From Thiomargarita sp. (GTDB taxonomy: Bacteria; Pseudomonadota; Gammaproteobacteria; Beggiatoales; Beggiatoaceae), in NCBI GenBank assembly GCA_022729575.1, contig DZAL01000008.1:1-55268 (forward strand): 55,268 bases of DNA, in the 5' to 3' direction. The position numbers and the translations under genes were made by a program. Below the pieces are notes generated by a model, which worked only from the letters and a program-made list of their open reading frames with translations, was not told the origin of the DNA and did not search any database. Shown piece after piece: positions 52,855 through 55,268 of this stretch (position 1 is its first letter; every line of letters begins with the position of its first letter).

Positions 52855-54735
52855 TTACACCGGTAACTGTGTCAACTTTTTGCTACCATAGAAGAAATTA
52901 ATTACGGCACGGCTAACCCAAATCGCGGTAAACATGGAAGTCATAATTCCCAGTGACAAGGTTACCGCAAAACCTCTTACCGGTCCTGAGCCGAAACTAA
53001 ATAACATCAACGCGGCCAATAAAGTGGTCAAATTCGAATCAAAAATGGTGATAAAGGCTTTTTCAAACCCCGCATAAATACTAGCTTGAGGACTATTGCC
53101 ATTGACTACTTCTTCGCGCATCCGCTCGTAAATTAACACATTCGCATCGACGGCCATGCCCAAGGTGAGTGCAATCCCGGCAATGCCAGGTAAAGTTAAG
53201 GTGGCTTGCAATATCGACATGAGTGCGATTAATATAATCACGTTCATCAAGAGTGCAAAGTTAGCTACCCAACCAAAGGTGCTGTAACGTAGCCACATAA
53301 TGAGAATGACTCCCAGAAAACCAAAGACACTGGAGATGAAACCTAACCGAATATTTTCTTTGCCTAAGCTAGGACCGACGGTACGTTCTTCGATGACTTC
53401 CATCGGCGCTTTCAAAGCTCCGGCACGTAAGAGCAAGGCCAAATTACGTGCTTCGTTCGCGCCTAATCCCGTGATTTGGAAACGACTGCTAAAGCGCTCT
53501 TGAATGGTAGCGACATTAATCACTTCCTCAATTTTATGACGCTCGGTCACCGGCTTGCCATTGACTTCTTTCGTTTCCACTTTGTATTCAATAAACACGA
53601 CGGCCATCGGTTTACCCACATTGGCTTTGGTAGCGTCATCCATTCGTTTAGCCCCTTTGTTACCGAGCGAAACTGCGGTAACTGGTTCTCCGGTGCGTTG
53701 ATCCGTCGTCGCCACCGCATTACTAATTTGGTCCCCGGTTACAATAACGCTACGTTTGAGTAATACAGGGTTACCATCGCGCCGATGGTATAAACGGGCA
53801 TTGACTGGCGCTCGCCCAGTTTTCTCAGCATCCGCCCATTGTTGATAATCACCTTCGGTTAAGCGAAATTCCAAAGTAGCCGTGGCCCCTAAAATTTCTT
53901 TGGCACGAGCGGTATCTTGCACTCCTGGTAATTGCACCACAATACGGTCTTCACCTTGTTGTTGAATGACCGGCTCGGCGACCCCTAACTCATTGATACG
54001 ATTATTTAAAGTGGTAATGTTTTGCTCCACTGCGCCTTTCTTTTTCTCCCGCAACGCCATTTCGGAAAAAGTTAAGCGCAAAATATATTCATCCACTTTA
54101 TCTTTATCCACTAACAACAATTCAGCACCATATTGCTTGGCTATCAGTTTCTTAGCTTGCTCACGCATCGGCATTTCCGCAAAAGAAATTTCAATCCCAC
54201 TGAGGCCCGTTTCTACCACGCGATTAAGACCTTTATAGCGCAATTTTTCATTACGAAATAGGCTACGAAATTCGTCAATATATTGTTCTTCATCTTGTTG
54301 AATCGCGGTTGGCATATCTACTTGCATTAAAAAGTGGACTCCACCGCGCAGGTCCAGACCCAGATACATCGGTTTGGCCCCGATGTATAGGAGCCAATCT
54401 GGGGTAGCCGAAGCTAAATTTTGGGCGACCACATATTCTTTTAAGACTCCCTTAAGCAAAGAATACGCTTTGAGTTGAGTATCGGTATCAGCAAACCGCA
54501 ACAGCAATTGTTTAGCCTCCGCATCCATTTCGGTCCGCAATGGAGTGATATTAGCCTCTTTTAAAGTGGCCAAGGCTTTCTCTTGCACGGCCGGAGTTAG
54601 TTTCATTTCTCTGGCATAAGGTGGCGAAATTTGTACCGCGGGGTCTTCGCCAAATAAATTGGGAAGTGCATAGAATGCACAAACCACAATGACGGAAAAA
54701 ATCAATAGATACTTCGAGAGTGAATAGTGATTCAT
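52855..54735 (-). CDS. secD: Protein translocase subunit SecD
   Basis: A membrane subunit of about 626 residues with one N-terminal helix (YLLIFSVIVVCAFYALPNLF), a large periplasmic P1 domain (LGLDLRGGVHFLMQVD, INELGVAEPVIQQQG, ILGATATLEFRL) and five C-terminal helices with GIALTLGMAVDANVLIYERMREE. ATG 54735 (MNHYSLSKY) gives the family N-terminus, but the only good ribosome site, AAGGAG, is 15 bases upstream of it and lies within a longer frame starting at GTG 54765; the true start is uncertain. It follows yajC by about 40 bases. Confidence 0.95.
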   Translation of the reverse strand: MNHYSLSKYLLIFSVIVVCAFYALPNLFGEDPAVQISPPYAREMKLTPAVQEKALATLKEANITPLRTEMDAEAKQLLLRFADTDTQLKAYSLLKGVLKEYVVAQNLASATPDWLLYIGAKPMYLGLDLRGGVHFLMQVDMPTAIQQDEEQYIDEFRSLFRNEKLRYKGLNRVVETGLSGIEISFAEMPMREQAKKLIAKQYGAELLLVDKDKVDEYILRLTFSEMALREKKKGAVEQNITTLNNRINELGVAEPVIQQQGEDRIVVQLPGVQDTARAKEILGATATLEFRLTEGDYQQWADAEKTGRAPVNARLYHRRDGNPVLLKRSVIVTGDQISNAVATTDQRTGEPVTAVSLGNKGAKRMDDATKANVGKPMAVVFIEYKVETKEVNGKPVTERHKIEEVINVATIQERFSSRFQITGLGANEARNLALLLRAGALKAPMEVIEERTVGPSLGKENIRLGFISSVFGFLGVILIMWLRYSTFGWVANFALLMNVIILIALMSILQATLTLPGIAGIALTLGMAVDANVLIYERMREEVVNGNSPQASIYAGFEKAFITIFDSNLTTLLAALMLFSFGSGPVRGFAVTLSLGIMTSMFTAIWVSRAVINFFYGSKKLTQLPV

Positions 54736-54775
54736 AAAAATGTCTGTGTGCTCCTTTAAAGTCACTGTAATTGAA

Positions 54776-55102
54776 TTACAAAGTATTTTTCATAGTCCCT
54801 TTGGGCATAACTGCGGCCACTTGATAACGCTGCACCTTGACTTCAATATTGAGAGCAACTTCAATGGCGACAAAATTTTCACCCAGATTGATAATTTTCC
54901 CTAATAATCCGCCAGTGGTGACAATTTCATCACCTTTGGCTAGAGACTCTACCATCTTTTTATGTTCCTTGACTCGTTTCGTTTGTGGTCGAATGAGGAG
55001 AAAGTAGAAGACGACAAATAAAATGACTAAGGGGATTAGACTGGTTAAACTTTCCCCCGTAGCCGTGGTTTGTGCCCAAGCGTTTTGAATTAAAAACTCC
55101 AT
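54776..55102 (-). CDS. yajC: Sec translocon accessory protein YajC
   Basis: A 108-residue single-span protein of the SecDF-YajC complex. Membrane helix LIPLVILFVVFYFLLIRPQ followed by the family motif KRVKEHKKMVESLAKGDEIVTTGGLLGKI. ATG 55102 (MEFLIQNAWA) is chosen because the longer frame begins in the palindrome repeat; GAGG lies about 11 bases upstream. It heads the yajC-secD-secF order typical of proteobacteria; tgt and queA, often upstream, would be beyond the window. Confidence 0.95.
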   Translation of the reverse strand: MEFLIQNAWAQTTATGESLTSLIPLVILFVVFYFLLIRPQTKRVKEHKKMVESLAKGDEIVTTGGLLGKIINLGENFVAIEVALNIEVKVQRYQVAAVMPKGTMKNTL

Positions 55103-55142
55103 CTGGTATATATCCTCTAAATAAATGGAAAGATTAGTGGCC

Positions 55143-55268
55143 AGATTTGACAACTTTTTTAAAGTTGTCAAATCTAAGTTGTCAAATCTAAGATTGGTGA
55201 CCAGAGTTGGCGACCAGATTTGACAACTTTTTTAAAGTTGTCAAATCTAAGTTGTCAAATCTAAGATT
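55143..55268. repeat. PAL33 copies upstream of yajC, running off the window
   Basis: Full copies at 55143-55175 and 55216-55248 with centre ACTTTTTTAAAGT. Each is followed by an extra right half (AAGTTGTCAAATCTAAGATT), so the repeat unit here is 73 bp. The array continues past the end of the window. Confidence 0.9.

Overview
The window looks like chromosomal DNA of a gammaproteobacterium, most plausibly of the Beggiatoa/Thioploca/Thiothrix type (Thiotrichales). That placement is inferred from octaprenyl-type IspB, class Ia NrdAB, class I PhaC, paired aat-bpt, yicC-gmk and yajC-secD-secF, together with giant two-partner-secretion (TPS) exoproteins, CHAT and Ser/Thr-kinase signalling genes and a very heavy load of small palindromic repeats. 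No 16S or ribosomal marker is present, so the placement is not proven.

Layout. 1-8.2 kb is accessory: the end of a coiled-coil (Uma2-like) gene, two paralogous TPS exoprotein genes (the first frameshifted by one base in an A-run) and, between them, a compact three-gene ParA-led cassette whose two downstream genes I do not recognise. 8.3-9 kb holds tRNA-Pro(CGG) with its terminator, sandwiched between two palindrome arrays. 9-16.9 kb carries ispB, nrdB/nrdA, an OsmC-like gene and leuB on the minus strand. 17.6-20.4 kb is polA with a degenerate proofreading site, followed by phaC, an RNase II-family gene and a hybrid histidine kinase on the plus strand. 27-33.7 kb carries xthA, a membrane cytochrome c, a GAF/HD-GYP gene, folD and a small ORF-aat-bpt operon. 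34-42 kb carries a DUF697 protein, a class II aldolase/short-chain dehydrogenase fusion, an ABC-2 exporter pair and a Ser/Thr kinase. 43-46.8 kb carries a nuclease, a HAD phosphatase, hisI, gmk and yicC. 46.9-51.2 kb carries a CHAT-ATPase, an SGNH-like membrane protein and a FIST sensor. 51.5-55.1 kb carries secF, secD and yajC.

The most striking content is in the intergenic DNA. (i) About 44 full copies of a 33-bp near-perfect palindrome (called PAL33 here; arms AGATTTGACAACTTT, loop CGA), alone or in arrays of up to nine. Each reads TTGACA-N17-AAATCT on both strands, and most copies lie directly upstream of genes. (ii) At least five other miniature inverted-repeat families. A (GC-rich, CCCCTCCTTA core) often sits right after stop codons. 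B (CAATGCCATTAAGTTAAG ends) is flanked by 11-12-bp direct repeats. C (GGTAGTCCCT ends) is flanked by AGAATTTT. D (TATAGTAATA ends) is inserted in C with a GTTGCTA duplication. E has AAGTAC ends. Several are nested, so the order of insertions can be read. Elements separate genes of classical operons (nrdA/nrdB, yicC/gmk, secD/secF) without breaking a coding frame.
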